Assembly: GCA_013407085.1 (NCBI GenBank)
Contig: JACCGJ010011417.1
Location: 1 to 64,000, forward strand
Length of the DNA stretch: 64,000 nt
Origin: Atriophallophorus winterbourni
Lineage: Eukaryota > Platyhelminthes > Trematoda > Plagiorchiida > Microphallidae
Direction of reading: 5' to 3'
This document shows positions 1-14,179 of the stretch, in pieces. A program made the position numbers and the translations under genes. Below the pieces are notes generated by a model. It did no database searches and had not been told where the DNA came from. It saw only the letters and a program-made list of their open reading frames with translations. Every line of letters begins with the position of its first letter. The first letter of the stretch is position 1.

Positions 1-199
1 AATCTCATTCGTTAAATGAAACAAAATGAACACCTTATGATGCAGAGGAATCCCAAACGTGGTAATCAAGATGTTGAAAACGTTATTAAACAGCACCTAC
101 AGAATCAAATGTAGGAGCTGTTTGGTTGTTTACTTATGGACGACTTCCAAGAAATTCACATTAAATCGAAGAATACCGAAAGAGACATCCCATGAATGC

Positions 200-400
200 G
201 AGGGAATATCAATCCCTTATGCGTAATTCCGCCTTGTCAGAGCAAGTTTTCAGATATAAGCCACAAGGACGATGTATAAAATGTGGAAATAATGAGAGGC
301 GGTATTAAACCGCATGTCGCACGCTTACACGCTGAGGCAGTCGAAATTGCCGAAACAAGATCACTGACAGTCAATTAGGTGGATGTGTCAGAAATCTTCA
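200..400 (+). pseudogene. possible decayed gag zinc-knuckle remnant
   Basis: One frame reads GRCIKCGNNERR, then a stop, then TACRTLTR. This looks like a degraded Cys-X2-Cys nucleocapsid knuckle of an LTR retroelement in which the His is replaced. Stops interrupt it and no flanking pol was found, so this is only a hint of an old element. The rest of 1-1,600 shows nothing else I can support. Confidence 0.2.
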
Positions 401-1599
401 CAATTTTGCACTGGGCGCTGTTGCCAAAATAAGTATTTTTTATTCACCTTATACCTACTGTTTATTCAGATTTTTTGTTTTTCTTTAAAAATGACCTAAC
501 CTAAGCACAGTCAGTTATGCCCTTTTCCGCACGTTGTTCGCGAAGTCAACCGACTTTCACCGTCTTCACTTGTATTGGTTTTCTGTGTAGACACAGTGAT
601 AAGAAAAAACGAACACTGGTGCTGGTTATTCCCACGAGACTGAGCACATTGTTAGCGTATTGAGGGCTGTTTTTTGCGATAGAGTCAACTAAGCGGAGGT
701 GGGTTGAATACTAATAAATCATGATCCCCGTCCTGACTATAATCCTTGTTCTGACAAAACGTCGGTGTCATAAGTGAAACTTCATCCAAAATTGCTCCTA
801 TCGATTGCACTAAAATTTATTTGCAATAGAGAAAATGCCATGTATAAAAGTGAGTGTTAGCACGATAGTTTATAAAAAATTCCGTTGTTAAGGTATGTAT
901 CGGAAAACGTTTTTGACTGATCTGGAAATCACATTCACGTAAGACAACGTTCGTTAGAAATCACACGTTGTATAACATATCCAACAGAACCTTGGTAATT
1001 CAGAATTGAAAAATGCGTACAGCAAAAGGTTATCTCCTAGACAGCATTACAATATGACGGTGTGCATACAGTTAAATAATATAGAACACTGAACATTGAG
1101 CAGCTGTGTCTATCTACTGCACGATTTTACATTGAGTCTTCGAAATTTAAAGAGAAACCAGCAATAGTTGCATCTTACAACCCCGAAATCGATTTTTGAG
1201 TTATTTTTGAGGCAATTCCAGACAAACGATGAATGAACAAAATTTATATATTTATATACAAAGCACGATTGTTTGCGCAAAATATTCAATGTTGAGCAGC
1301 AGGAGTGGCAATTAATTTGGACAGTTAATGGTGAAATTCATTCAATTGTTCGTGTGGATCTCACTTAAGATCTTACCATATGCACGCGTCATAGAGTTTA
1401 TACCATTTACTTAATATTACAACAAACATGTTCCAGATTTCATGGAAAGTATCCGTTTGTAAATACATCATCTACAGGAACATATTTTTGTAAGATTTTA
1501 GGATGAAGTTAACGCGTTGTCACCGATGCAACATGGCGCATTTATTTTTCTGAATATCTGAAAATTCGAAATGATTGGTGCTACCCGAGTGAAGTAAGT

Positions 1600-3330
1600 A
1601 GCAATAAAGGAATTGCCATGAATATTGTTTTTCTCTGCTCTTCAGGAAAACTGGAATTTGATGTCGTTAGACTGGTTATCAACACGAAATAGACTCTTGT
1701 TACATAAAAAATACAAACGAAGTATAGCCGTTAATCCGGAATTACCTGATATTTCAGATTTGCTAGTCAATAGACGCTCATTATTTCTAAAGTTGCAAAA
1801 AAGTGTAACACGGAAAGAACAATCCGTGTAGTTGTTTGCAATGAGGTTTTGCCGTTAGTAATATGTGTTAAGTTAGTCGGATGGTTCAAAATAATTGATA
1901 TCAACTTTCGACGCTGAAATCACGACTTTCGGCCTGAGTTACCGTCCACCGGTTTAATAATCCTGATTATGCCTTCATGATTAGTCATCCCCATCACATG
2001 AAAAAGCCAGTAACATTTATTAATGTCCAAATCACATGTAATCTTTTTATCAGGTTTTTCATCAACTTTCCTGTGAGCTTGTAGTCAAAGAATAAGATAT
2101 AACTCTCTCCAAATCTATCAAGCAACGATGCTTATCAGATTTATTCGATGTTATCTTACACTGTATCTGATCTGAAGGCCAGACGCGTATATCTCATCAC
2201 TTAGACGAACACACTAATACTCAACGGTCGGGCAGGTCACACAACTCAAATCTGTCAGTCTGACAAAACATTCATGAAGTCTCAATCGCGATCGTTCGAA
2301 CCGTGGGAAGGCGCTAGAAGGCGTGAAACTACATCGGCAACGGTCCTGGTTCCGAACTGGATCTGAGAGCCGATATAGATTGAAAATGAGGTAAAATGAG
2401 TGCGAAACAGGAATCCAATTCTTCTTATGTTGACCGCTTAGCAATTATTTATAATATTTTGATGCACATTTACTGATGAGTAGTAATAGTTATGAGAGTT
2501 TGCGCAAAGATTGTTGACAATATGGCGAGAGGTGATGTGAATATGTAAGTTAGCTATGACAGTAAAACAAGGAATTATGTTACGTTGATCAACTATTGTT
2601 TAAATTTATCTAATTCTCTGATAAAGTTTATTCTCTCTGTAATTGTTAATTTACAATTGACAATCAGCAATTTAGGGATTTGCTTAATACTTTACGCAAT
2701 ATTTTTTTTCGTTTTTTTGCGACTGTGACCCATGGTAAATAATACATGTCCATTGCTATACACGCGCGTCGATCAAAAGTTTTAGCTCAGCATATTAGGT
2801 CGTGTTCAAACCTTTGAAAGCATAGACTGTATGCATTGACGATCATGTAAATCCTCCTTCATGTACCACAAACATGTCCGCAGTTGGCGGTATTGCAGAA
2901 GTTGGAATCAATATTTTGCGGTGAAACAAATAATCGCTTTATATGTACCAATGGATTATAGCCATAAGATATATAGAGTGTGCATTCAAAATTCAATCGA
3001 AATATTTTCTTTGTATGAATTCATGTTGGTTCAATATACAGAGCCATTAAATGAGTGTTCTTTGTTATAAGCAAAGAGACTCGATTTGAAATCGCAAATC
3101 GTGTTAGCTTTCGAAATATCCTATAATAATAAATTCCACAGATAAAAATGCATCCAAATTCAACTTATGAACGCTAAGGAACTGGATAAGTGGATTGATC
3201 ATCATGTCTCAATGCAAATTGACTTCCATAAAATCTCTAAGAGTATGCGTTTCCTTACTCGGAGATTTATAATGCAGGATCATGTCGATCCTTACACTCA
3301 GGTGCGTACAATGGTTTAATTTCAGCATGC
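1600..3330 (+). repeat. dispersed repeat family A, copy 1
   Basis: This block matches 8,480-10,150 in the same orientation and 15,690-17,180 in reverse. Shared landmarks are the stretch beginning GGAATTTGATGTCGTTA (1,660 and 8,525), the stretch around CATTTACTGATGAGTAGT (2,467 and 9,327) and a closing segment around AATTGACTTC (3,216 and 10,068). There is no long ORF; short ORFs here do not match in frame between copies. It is a non-coding repeat of about 1.7 kb of unknown class. Confidence 0.7.
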
Positions 3331-4062
3331 CTATTAAATTTCGATATATAATGTGTTGCCTAAAATCAACTAAGTTCGACTCTTAGTGGTAAATTATGTT
3401 CGAAAGCACACTCAAATTTACCAATGCAAAATTTGATTAATTTTTCACTGTTAAATCTAGATGACTGGTTATAAAAAATTGATGAAATAAAAATAGACTA
3501 TATCTAGTTTCATATCAATGCGTAACAAACATCAGTAGATAAAAATAATAATTTCATCCTAAACAGTCTATTTGATACCATTGGGAATTTCAGATATCAT
3601 AATGTAACTGAACCTAATTTGATGCTATTCTGATATTTTTTAATCAATTGTCAAGAGAAATAAAGTTGGGTTCAAATATCACTGGTACAAATATCAGTAA
3701 TAATAATATTGCAATATTGTGTGTAATGTTTTTGCTAATGCTTTGCGGATGTGGCTACATAACTTAGCTTATAATTTTAAGAGTGAAGTTTAATGTGGCA
3801 TTCGCAGTAGAAGTGCGACCATATACATGATATCAGCTATAAAGATAATTGTAGAAAAATGTTTAGAAAATCTATGGTTTATATATCGATTTCCGACGTT
3901 CTGACGAAGGCCAACGATTTTGTAATCATAAATCAAGTTCAGCAATCTTGATGGTTTAGGCTGCTATGTAAAACTATTTCAAACAAAATGAATAAATAAT
4001 GATTGTAATTATAAACACTAATCCTTATTGGGAAATATTAATTTTTCAGTCTCATTCAAAGT

Positions 4063-4076
4063 CGAATAATTTTAAT
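4063..4076. repeat. left target-site duplication of the hammerhead element
   Basis: CGAATAATTTTAAT occurs exactly here and again at 4,540-4,553, flanking the dimeric element. The pair joins back into uninterrupted family B sequence. A 14-bp exact duplication points to insertion by target-primed reverse transcription or a similar staggered cut. Confidence 0.8.
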
Positions 4077-4110
4077 GTGTTGCTCACATCCCCATCCTTT
4101 ACACACCACT

Positions 4111-4143
4111 ACCGGTTTCAGGCTGTTTTCCATCGTCGGGTGG
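4111..4143 (-). ncRNA. hammerhead-like core, unit 1
   Basis: On the minus strand CCGACGA is followed by a short segment with an AAACA loop and then GAAAC. The first U of CUGA is replaced by C, so this copy is probably inactive. Confidence 0.4.
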
Positions 4144-4351
4144 AGACAGTAAGATCAGGTTCAGTGAGCCTTGAAACAGAGGATTAAAGGTAAACAATGT
4201 TATACTTGTATGCCAACTGTTATATAGGGTTCGTACAACGAACTATGATGTTCAGACACGGAATCACAAAGTGATTCTTGGCCAACCACTCGAGGCGCTT
4301 ATGGATAACCGAAGTGATGTGTTGCTCACATCCCCATCCCTTACACACCAC

Positions 4352-4385
4352 AACCGGTTTCAGGCTGTTTGCCATCGTCAGGTGG
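4352..4385 (-). ncRNA. hammerhead-like core, unit 2
   Basis: On the minus strand CTGACGA fits the required CUGANGA, then TGGC-AAACA-GCCT can form a short stem II, then GAAAC. A three-pair stem III (ACC with GGT) is possible, but the base after it would be G, which is not expected at an active cleavage position. I therefore call the core and not activity. Confidence 0.5.
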
Positions 4386-4539
4386 AGACAGTAAGATCAG
4401 TTTCAGTGAGCCTTGAAACAGTGGGTTAAATGTAAACAAGGTTATACTTGTATGCCAACTGTTATATAGGGTTCGTACAACGAACCACAATGTTCAGACA
4501 CGGAATCACAAAGTGATTCTCGAGGCACTTATGGATGAC

Positions 4540-4553
4540 CGAATAATTTTAAT
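4540..4553. repeat. right target-site duplication of the hammerhead element
   Basis: Exact copy of the 14 bases at 4,063-4,076; see that entry. Confidence 0.8.
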
Positions 4554-7500
4554 TATAACGTTTCTGATGTGGTTGTATCTTTCTCCAAATCTGGATTTTG
4601 TTTACGCGACAACTATCGAAACGCCAACTGATACCAGCGCTCGTCTCATATAGCTTTTGAAAACCAAGTTTATTAACCTATTTGCAGCGTTGTCCTATTT
4701 TACCGGGCAATAGTGGTTCTAATGACAAGATAATGGGCGATGGCGACTGAATGGCGCTTCAAAAGAAGAGTCCTCTCTGTATTTGAAGCTCGTACTATCA
4801 TGAAATCAGCCAACAAATAAAAAGGAAAAAAAATTCTCAAACCTCTACGACTTCGAGGATGTTTGAAGTAACGAAAATGGCTTCAGTTGTCAACCTCGAG
4901 AAACAACCACAAAAAATGGCTAGTTGTCATTCTAGAGCTGTACTTAACTGAGACGAAAGGCCTGTCGAAATTTATCATCCTTGCTTTTTCATCGATGATT
5001 ATGGCGTTGTGGATAGGGAGCGCTCACTGCATGATCAATTGCTAGTAATCCATATTGAACTGCCCTTGATTACATCTCATGGCACCCATTAAGATATACA
5101 CCACCATGCTCAGGGATAATAAAACGGAACGCAGCATATAACAGTTAAAAGCTATGGCTCCGCTTGAGTGAAGCTCAGCGTTATAAGACTGGTTTCGGTG
5201 GTGGATTAGATTTTTTGTACAGACGCCTTCTGCTCAATAAAGGAAGTCCCCAATCAATATTGTACCGTCTCGCCAATTTTAGCGACTTTCAATAACGCAT
5301 CCTAATTATGGATGCACGGAGAAGCAGACTCTGGGAACATTGAACGTCCGGCCCATTAACTCAGAATTTCATGAAAAGGTCTCGAACATGTGAAGTTACT
5401 ACTTCGTGGACTAAACACAGATATGAACACAAACATGGTAATTGACAATGTAATGTGAACTACAATAAACGACATTTTGGTGGGGATCGGTGAATTTTCG
5501 TCGCAAATTTTGCTCGAACATTTGTTAGCAAACGTGATAGATACGATATTATCGGAGATAATCCCGATTCCGGAATTAGGTTTCCGATCTAGTTCCCCAG
5601 TAGAACAAATAGTGATAAATTTTTCAATGCATGGTTAAACTTTATTTTATACGAAGCGTCACGGTTTATTTCAACAAATTTAAAAAATATCCATTCTGGA
5701 TGTCACTATTACATTTTGTGGAAATTCAGTGGGATGCACATAAATGTCTTACAAGAGAGAATGTTCAAATAATTCACAGTCATGATAAACTGGAAAACGC
5801 TTTTTAATACGTGATTTTACTCGACGATGCCTAAGCATATAATAACCATCAGCTACAGTAAAAATGGGTATAGCACATCTGTAAGCTGATAAAAACGAAA
5901 AATAAATTTTCTTAGGTGCACATCGGCATATTCTGGTGAATCATTTGAGTTAACTTTCGGTTGACCACGTTTAATGCTTGCTACTAAACCTTCAGAAACA
6001 TGGTGCTTTTTGTGAACTTGGAAGTGGTACCAGTTTTACAAAACACCGAAAGATGTGCACTCCTCGATGGTGTGTGCAGAAAAACATAATCATATTCACA
6101 CGTTCTTATATTCACACTGAAATTGAATTAAAAATCAATAGTCATATCCACGACGCCAGCGATACTAGTCTTAATATAACCGACATATAGCGTGAACAAT
6201 CAACGAAGAAAGCTAAAAACCTTGTTGAGAATATAATGTTATACACCGTCTATTTTATGCCTGTTAGAATATGAATAAAATTATTATGGATTGTCATTTG
6301 ATCATTCACGATATTCGCCGTAGTTCACAATTGCTCTTGATTTTCTAGTTATGGTAAGGTTTGTTCCTCAAGCGTTCCAATCGATTGAGAGGTTCACTTG
6401 TTTAACATTTTTGGAACCATCGATAAGTGCTGTGTTGACTTTGCTATCAAATCCACGATTAGAAGGATACTGACATGAATCGTGGTACCTGATTGGATTT
6501 GCAATAGGCTTGTGCAAAGTGTCATCTTCAATTTCAAGTATTTTCAGCATAATTGTTCCGGTCTTCTCCTATGCGATACCCGTAATTAGACAGTAATCAT
6601 TCAGTTGATAATATAATACACCGACTAAACATCTTTCTAACAAAAATATATCTCACAAAATCGAGATTTAAATAACATGTTTGGTGTATTTCGGATAATA
6701 GACTGTTTACAATTACGATGCTTGAGCTGGAAAATATAAAAAACGACCAGGTTTATAAAATGTGATTAAGCACAAGAGATATATCGGGCGTTAACGTACA
6801 AACAAAGTTTTCGCATATACCAACTAATGTCGAATGTTTTAGCGCTCCAATAAATGCCCGCAATCATGTGATATTAGCCACTGAGTAGCTTATGATGATT
6901 CGAAATAGCTTCCATTATCACCAACAACACGTACATGTTAACTTGAACCTCGGAATAACTTTATTAATGCAAGCATTGTGGAATCAGAATTGATAATTTT
7001 ACGGAATACTTCTGGACATGACTAAGTATATAGTATTAATTGCGAAAATCAATGTAGCTTTCGCAGTGGAAGATTGACTGTATATATCATATTCACCGTA
7101 AAGCAAATTTGAGAAAAATTTTTATAAGAACCTATGGTTTAGATAGACTAGATAGATTCCGAAGGTTTGACTTCCCCCTTACGAATTCGTAAGCACAAAT
7201 TTAAATAATGTAGGCTTGATCGCATAGGTTGTTACGTAAAACTGCATGATCAAATAACGAGTGTAATTGGAACTCGAATGCCTAATGGGATATATTAATG
7301 TTGCATTCATATTCAAATATCAAATGATTTCAAGGGATAGTTTCTCGTGTCGTTGTACCTTTCTCCATATCTGGATATTGTATACACAACAACTTTCAGA
7401 AACACATAATGATAACAGCTTCAGGTAAAATCGATATGACTATGCGTTAGTTGTCTGCGCGGTTTTACTGACAACTTTTTGTTATCGACAATGTTCTAAT

Positions 7501-8479
7501 AGCGCTCGTCTTCTATAGCATTTGCGAATCAAGTTCATTATCTGACGAGCAGATGTTGTCCTGTCTGACCCGGAAAATTGCTTCTAATGTCCAGAGAACG
7601 GGCGTTGGCGAAGCACCGGCGCTGGAAAACCAGTCTGCTTTGTGAATATAAATTTCACCCGTCCATGAAATTGATTAACCTAGGATGATAAACACATTTT
7701 CTCAAACTTCCAGGTCCTCGAGCCTATATTCAATCAAAGGAATGACTTCAGTAGACAATCTCGGGGTAACATCCGGAGAAGATAGCCAGATATGCCGCAT
7801 GACGTTGTCTTCAACTGAGACCTACTGAGTCCTGTGACGGCATCGCTGTTCAAAGTTATCAGCCAAGCCTTTTTATTCTATCCTAGTTTCTCTCTGGATA
7901 TGGAGCAATCGCTGCATGGGCAATTGCTAGTAATCCATATTATAATGTAATTGAGTTTAACTTACGGTCCCAAATATGTTGTGTACCATCTCGTTTACGG
8001 ATAAGTAGACGGTACGCAGCATGTAACACATGAAAGCCATTGCTCCACTGGACTAAAATCTCAGCGTCACGGGTCTTCTTTTAACGGTGGATTCGCTTTC
8101 ACGTCTTATTTTACAGCTATCGTTCGCCTGAGGCAAGGTAGTTCCCCATCAATAAAGTGTCGTCTAGCCACCTTCACCTTTTCTCATTATGCGCAGGCTA
8201 ATTCTGATAAACGGTTAAACTGACTGTAGATTTTCACAACAGTAATACAATCAATTAATACCCAAGTTAACCTCTGAAACTCGGAACTTGGAACTTCCGG
8301 TTCATGCCCCATATATCTCATGAAAATGTATTTAATATGTGTTGTTACTTTCGTGCGGACCAAACAATATGAGACCATAATTTGGTGTATTGCCTTTGGT
8401 TTTAATATAACTGTAATGTAAAAAAACGAAATATTAATTTTCTTATGTTCTCATTGGCATATTTAGGTGAATCAAAGGG

Positions 8480-10150
8480 ATTGCATTAATTATTATGTTT
8501 TGCACTGCTCTTCAGGCAAACTAGAATTTGATGTCGTTAAACTGGTTATCAACATGAAATAGACTCTTGTTACACAGAAGATACAAACGAAAAAAAGCCG
8601 ATAATCCGGAATTACCTGATATTTCAGAATGACCGATTTACTAATCAATGGACGCTCATCATTCCTATAGTTGCAAAACGAGTGTTGCACGGACAGAAGC
8701 ATCCGTATAGTCGTTAGTAATGAGGTACGACGTACGACGCTGAAATCTCGACTTTCCGCCTGAGTTACCGTCCACCGGTTGACTGATCGCGATTAGACCT
8801 TCATGAATAGTCCACAAAAGCATCGTTTTTCCCATCAGCTGAAAAAAGGCAATAACATTTGTTCAGGTCCAAAATATATGTAATTATTTTATCAAGTTCT
8901 CTGATCAACTATCTTGTGATTTGTAGTCAAAGAATAAAAAAATGTTCTCTCCAAACCTATCCATCAACGATGCTTATCAGATTTAATCGATGTTAGCTTA
9001 CACTGTATCTGATAAGAAGACCATACACGAAGATCTCATCACTTAGACAAACACAACCGATTTTGCTCACTAATACTCGACTGGTTAGGTGGGCGACACA
9101 ACACAAAAGTCTCAATTTGACAAAACATTCATAAAGTCTTAATTGCGATAGTTCGAACCGCGGAAAGGTGATCAAATGATTGAGACTACATTGGCAATGG
9201 TCATGTTCTCAAACCTGATCTGAGAGCAGATATAGATTTATAATGAGCTAAAGTGAGTGCGAAACTGGAATTCAATTCTCCATACGTTGACCGTTGAGCA
9301 AGAATTTATAGAAATTTCGATGGACATTTACTGATGAGTAGTCATAGTTATGAGTGTTTGCGCAACGATTGTTGACAATATGGCGGCAGGTGATGTGAAT
9401 ATGTATGTTTTCTATGACATCAAAACAAAAAACATGTTACGTTTATAGGCTATTTTTCAAATTTATAGAATTCTCTGATTAAGTTTTATCACTCTGTAGT
9501 TGTTAATTGAGAATTGATAATCTGTAATTTATGGATTTGCTTAATACTTTACGCATTTTCCCCATTTTTTGCGACTGTGACCCATGGAAAATAATCCATA
9601 TCCATTGGTATACACGAGCGTCGATCAAAAGTCATAGCTTAGCATATTCGGTGGCGTTCTCACCTTTAAAAGCATAGACTGTATGTGGTGACGATCATGT
9701 AAATTCTCCTTCATGTACCACAGACATGTCCGCAGTTGGCGGTATTTCAGAATTTGGAATCAATATTTTGCGGTGAAACAAATAATCGCTTTATATGTAC
9801 TAATGGATTAAAGATATAAAATATATAGAGAGTGCATTCAAAATTCAATTGAAGTTCCGATTTTTGTGGATTCATGTGGGGTCAATATACTGAGCCATTA
9901 GATGAGTGCTCTTTGTTATAAGCATACAGATTAGATTTAAAATGGCAAATCGTGGTAGCGTTCAGAATATCCTGTGATGATGGATTCCGCTGAAAAAATT
10001 CCTCTACATTCTAATAACGAGTGCTATAAAACTAGATAATTGTAGTGACCGTTATGTTTCAATGCAAATTGACTTCTATCAAATCTGTAAGATGATGCGT
10101 TTCCATACTCGGAGTTTTATATTCCAGGATCCTGTCGCTCCTTACTCGTA
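8480..10150 (+). repeat. dispersed repeat family A, copy 2
   Basis: Same orientation as 1,600-3,330 and alignable along almost its whole length. It starts exactly where the family B unit at 5,500-8,470 stops, so A was either inserted at the end of B or belongs to one larger composite repeat. 10,150-10,460 after it shows no feature I can support. Confidence 0.7.
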
Positions 10151-10459
10151 CGCGTGCGTAAAAAATTGATGTATTTTATTAGATAATTAATAATGAAAGT
10201 AGAATAGTCACAACAGACACAAAAATTTACAAATTATTTCGCATGAAGCATGTGGTATAGAGTGCGAGCGCACAGGGTCTCGAAATTGAACGATGCTTCC
10301 TACAAACATAACACCACATGCTAAATGTGAAATCATAATTTTTCAGTTGCATGCATTATAATTTTGAATGACCACAGAACAGAATTTTTGCTAATGAACG
10401 ATGTTCTTGAATAAAGAAAATGAAAATTGTAGGATATCTTTACCAACACATTATGAATT

Positions 10460-13400
10460 ACAAGGGCGAATGTTTAAATTAATTTCACAGTCATGATAAA
10501 CTGAAAAACGCTTTTCAATACATGATTTAACTCGACGACGCTTATGCATATAATAACCATCAGCAACAGTAAAAATGGTTATAACACATCTGTAAGCTGA
10601 AAAAAACGAAAAATAAATTTTCTTAGGTGCACATCGGCATATACTGGTGAATCATTTGAGTTAACTTGCGGTTGACCACGTTTAATACTTGCTACTGCTA
10701 CTAAACCTTCAGAAACATGGTGCTTTTTGTGAACTTGAAAGTGATACCAGTTTTACAAAACACCGAAAGATGTGCACTCCTCGATGGTGTGTGCAGAAAA
10801 ACATAATCATATTCACACGTTCTTATATTCACACTGAAATTAAATTAAAAATCAATAGTCATATCCACGACGCCAGCGATACTCGTCTTAATATAACCGA
10901 CATATAGCGTGAACAATCAACGAAAAAAAGCGAATATAAGAATATAATGTTATACACCGGCCATTTGATGTAGGTCAGAATATGTATAAAATTATTATGG
11001 ATTGACATTTGAACATTCACCACATCCGCCGTAGTTCACAATTGCTCTTGATTTTCTAGTTATGGTCAGGTTTGTTCCTCAAGCATTCCAATCGATTGAG
11101 AGGTTCACTTATTTAACTTTTTTGATAATATAATACACCGACTAACCAACTTTCTAACAAACTATATCTCACAAAATCGAGGTTTAGATAACACGTTAGG
11201 TATATTTCGGATGATTGACTGTTTACAATTACGATGCCTAAGCTGAAAAATTTCAAAAAACGATGAGGCTCATAAAATGTGATTAATCACAAGAGATATA
11301 GCAGGCGTTAACGTACAAACAAAGTTCTCGCATAATCCATATACAGTCGATTGTTTTGACGCTCTAATAAATGTCAGCAATCATGCAATATTAGCCACTG
11401 AGTAGCTTATGCTGATTCGAAATAGCTTCCCTTATTACCAACAACAGGTACATGTTAACTTGAACTTCGGAATAACATAATAATGCAAGCATTGTGAAAT
11501 CAGAATTGAGATTATTAAGGAATACTTCTGGACACGACTAAGTTTATAGTATTAATTGCGAAAATCAATGTGGCTTTCGCAGTGGAAAATTGACTGTATA
11601 TATCATATTCACCGTGAAGCAAATTTGAGTAAAATGTTATAAGAATCTATAGTTTAGATAGACGTTTCCGAAGGTTTGACTATCCCTTACGAAATCGTAA
11701 GCACAAATTTAAATAATGTAGGCTTGATCGCATAGGCTGTTACGTAAAACTACATGATCAAATAACGAGTATAATTGAAACTCTAATGCTTGATGGGATA
11801 TATTAATGTTGCATTCTTATTCAAATTTTATTTGATTTCCAGGGACAGTTTCTCGTGTCGTTGTAACTTTATCCATATCTGGATTTTGTATACACAACAA
11901 CTTTCAGAAACACATAATGATAACAGCTTCAGGTAAAATCGATATGACTATGCGTTAGTTGTCTGCGCGGTTTTACTGACAACTTTTTGTTATCGACAAT
12001 GTTCTAATAGCGCTCGTCTTCTATAGCATTTGCGAATCAAGTTCATTATCTGACGAGCAGATGTTGTCCTGTCTGACCCGGAAAATTGCTTCTAATATCC
12101 AGAGAACGGGCGTTGGCGACGCACCGGCGCTGCAAAACCAGTGGGCTTTGTGAATATAAATTTCACACGTCCATGAAATTAATCAACCTAGGAAGATGAA
12201 CACATTTTTTCAAACTTTCAGGTCCTCGAGCCTATACTCAATCAAAGGAATGTCTTCAGTAGAGAATCTCGGGAAAACATCCGCAGAAGATAGCCAGCTA
12301 TGCGTACGACGTTGTCTTCAACTGCGACATACTAAGTCTTGCGACGGCATCGTTGTTCCAGTTTATCAACCTAGCCTTTTTATTTTATCCTAGTTTTTCT
12401 CTGGATAGGAAGCACTCGGTGCATGGGCAATCGCTAATATTTCATATTATAATGTCATTGCGTTTAACTTACGGTCCCAAATATGTTGTGTACCATCTCG
12501 TTTACCGTTAATTAGACGGTACGCAGCATGTAACAGTTGAAAGCTATGGCTTCACTGGATTGGAGCTCAGCGTCACGAGACTTCTTTTGACGGTGGATTC
12601 GATATTCACGTCCTATTTTACAGCTACCGTTCGCATGAGGCAAGGTGCTCCCCAATTAATAAGGTGTCGTCTCGCCGCCCTCACCTTTTCTCATTATGCG
12701 CAGGCTCATTTGGATAAACGGTTAAGCACACTGTAGATTTTCACAACAATAATATAATCAATTTATACCCAAGGTGACCTCTGAAACTCGGAACTTGGAA
12801 CGTCCGTTTCATGCCCCCTATATTTCATGAAAAAATCTTTAATATGTGAAGTTACTTTCGTGCGCACCAAACAATACGAAACCATAATGTGGTGTATCGC
12901 CTTTGTTTTTAATATAACTGTAACCTGAAAAAACGAAATATTAATTTTCTTAGGTTCTCGTTGGCATATTCAGGTGAATCATTTCGGTTAACGTTACGTT
13001 GACCAAGTGATGTGCATGTTGCTAAACTTTCAGGAACACGGTGCATCGTGTGAACCGCAAGTTGATATCAATTTTACCAAACAACGAAGATGTGCACTCA
13101 TCCAAGGTCATTGCAGAAAAAATAATCATATTCACATAGGGTTTTCATAAAAAATCAATGGTCACAGCCATCGTGCTAGCGACACAACTAATAATATGGC
13201 CGAAATATAGCGTGAAGATTCAGATACAAAAAGCCAGAAAACGTTTGCGAACATTGTGTTAAAAACCAACGATTTGATGTTTATGAGAATATGAATAAAC
13301 GTATTATGGGGTGTCATTTTAACTTTAAAACATCCGCCCTAGTCCACAGCTGCCCGCAATTTCTAAGTATTATTAGGTCTATAACTTAATCGTTTCGTTT

Positions 13401-14170
13401 GACTGACAGGTTCACCATAACTGGTAATGTGTATTTTTATACGATTTACATTATTAGACAGTAATTATTCCCATCATAATATGATACACTGACCGATCCA
13501 CATTTTCACAAACAAGATCTCAAATATCAAGATTTTGATAACATGGTTGGTGCATCTTGGATGATTGACTGTTAACCATTACGATAGTTAATCTAGAAAA
13601 TGTAATTAAAATGATCAAGTTCATAAAATATAATTAAGCACAAGAGATATAGCAGACATTACCGTACCTACCCAAATTTTGGCTAAACCAATACATTGTG
13701 AATGTTTTGAGTCTCAAATAAATATCCACAATCAAGTGATATTAACCACTGAGTAACCCATGAAACTTCGAAATAGCTTCGGTTATCACTAACAGCTAGC
13801 GAATGTTATCTATGAATTCCTAATAAATTAAAGATAGCATTGTGGAATCAGAATGAAGATTAGTTAGTCTCACTTCTTGCCGTTTTGAATCCAATTGGCT
13901 ACGCTTTCGTTGTGATTGTCGTCGCGGTTTCAGGGATAAGCTCTCAATATAAACAAAGCTTTAATATCGCTCGTCTCATATAGCATTTCAAAACAATGTT
14001 CATTAACCTCCTCGCACGCGTTGTCCTGTTTTACTCGGCAATAGTGGTTCTAATGACAAGATAAAGGGCGATGGCGACTAAATGGGGCTCCAAAAAAGAG
14101 TCATTTCTGTATTCAAAGCTCGTACTTTCATGAAGTCAGCAAACAAATAAAAAGCAAAACAAATTAATTC
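10460..14170 (+). repeat. family B array, second location
   Basis: A nearly complete unit (10,460-12,970) is followed by a shorter, more diverged one (12,970-14,170). The segment 10,660-10,910 is almost identical to 5,940-6,190, and 11,880-12,180 to 7,380-7,680, so this pair of copies separated more recently than the others. No conserved ORF. Confidence 0.7.
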
Positions 14171-14179
14171 GAATTTGAA

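Larger units (their letters stand above)
4077..4539 (-). mobile_element. dimeric hammerhead (retrozyme-like) element, 242-bp unit
   Basis: Two tandem copies (4,077-4,318 and 4,319-4,539), the second lacking about 20 bases including a TGGCCAACCA stretch, lie between exact 14-bp direct repeats. On the minus strand each unit carries the order CTGAYGA (or CCGACGA), short stem, AAACA loop, short stem, GAAAC, which is the conserved core order of a hammerhead ribozyme. Metazoan retrozymes are known as short tandem units with hammerheads and target-site duplications, mobilised by other elements. The unit also holds the perfect inverted repeat GAATCAC-AAA-GTGATTC. No protein is encoded. The family assignment is inference from architecture; I could not confirm an active cleavage site. 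Confidence 0.65.
3380..8470 (+). repeat. dispersed repeat family B, about two tandem units
   Basis: Two diverged head-to-tail units of roughly 2.3-2.9 kb. Landmarks recur at matching offsets: the G-rich segment near GGGCGATGGCGACTGAATGG at 4,731 and its counterpart at 7,606, and the segments around 4,560 and 7,345. The same sequence recurs at 10,460-14,170 in direct orientation and at 55,600-58,020 and 61,000-64,000 in reverse. No ORF above about 80 codons is conserved. Class unknown. Confidence 0.7.

Noticed and set aside
2467..2500. CTGATGAG in family A as a possible hammerhead
   Set aside because: No GAAA at a suitable distance and no stem II; the same string at 9,327 also lacks them.
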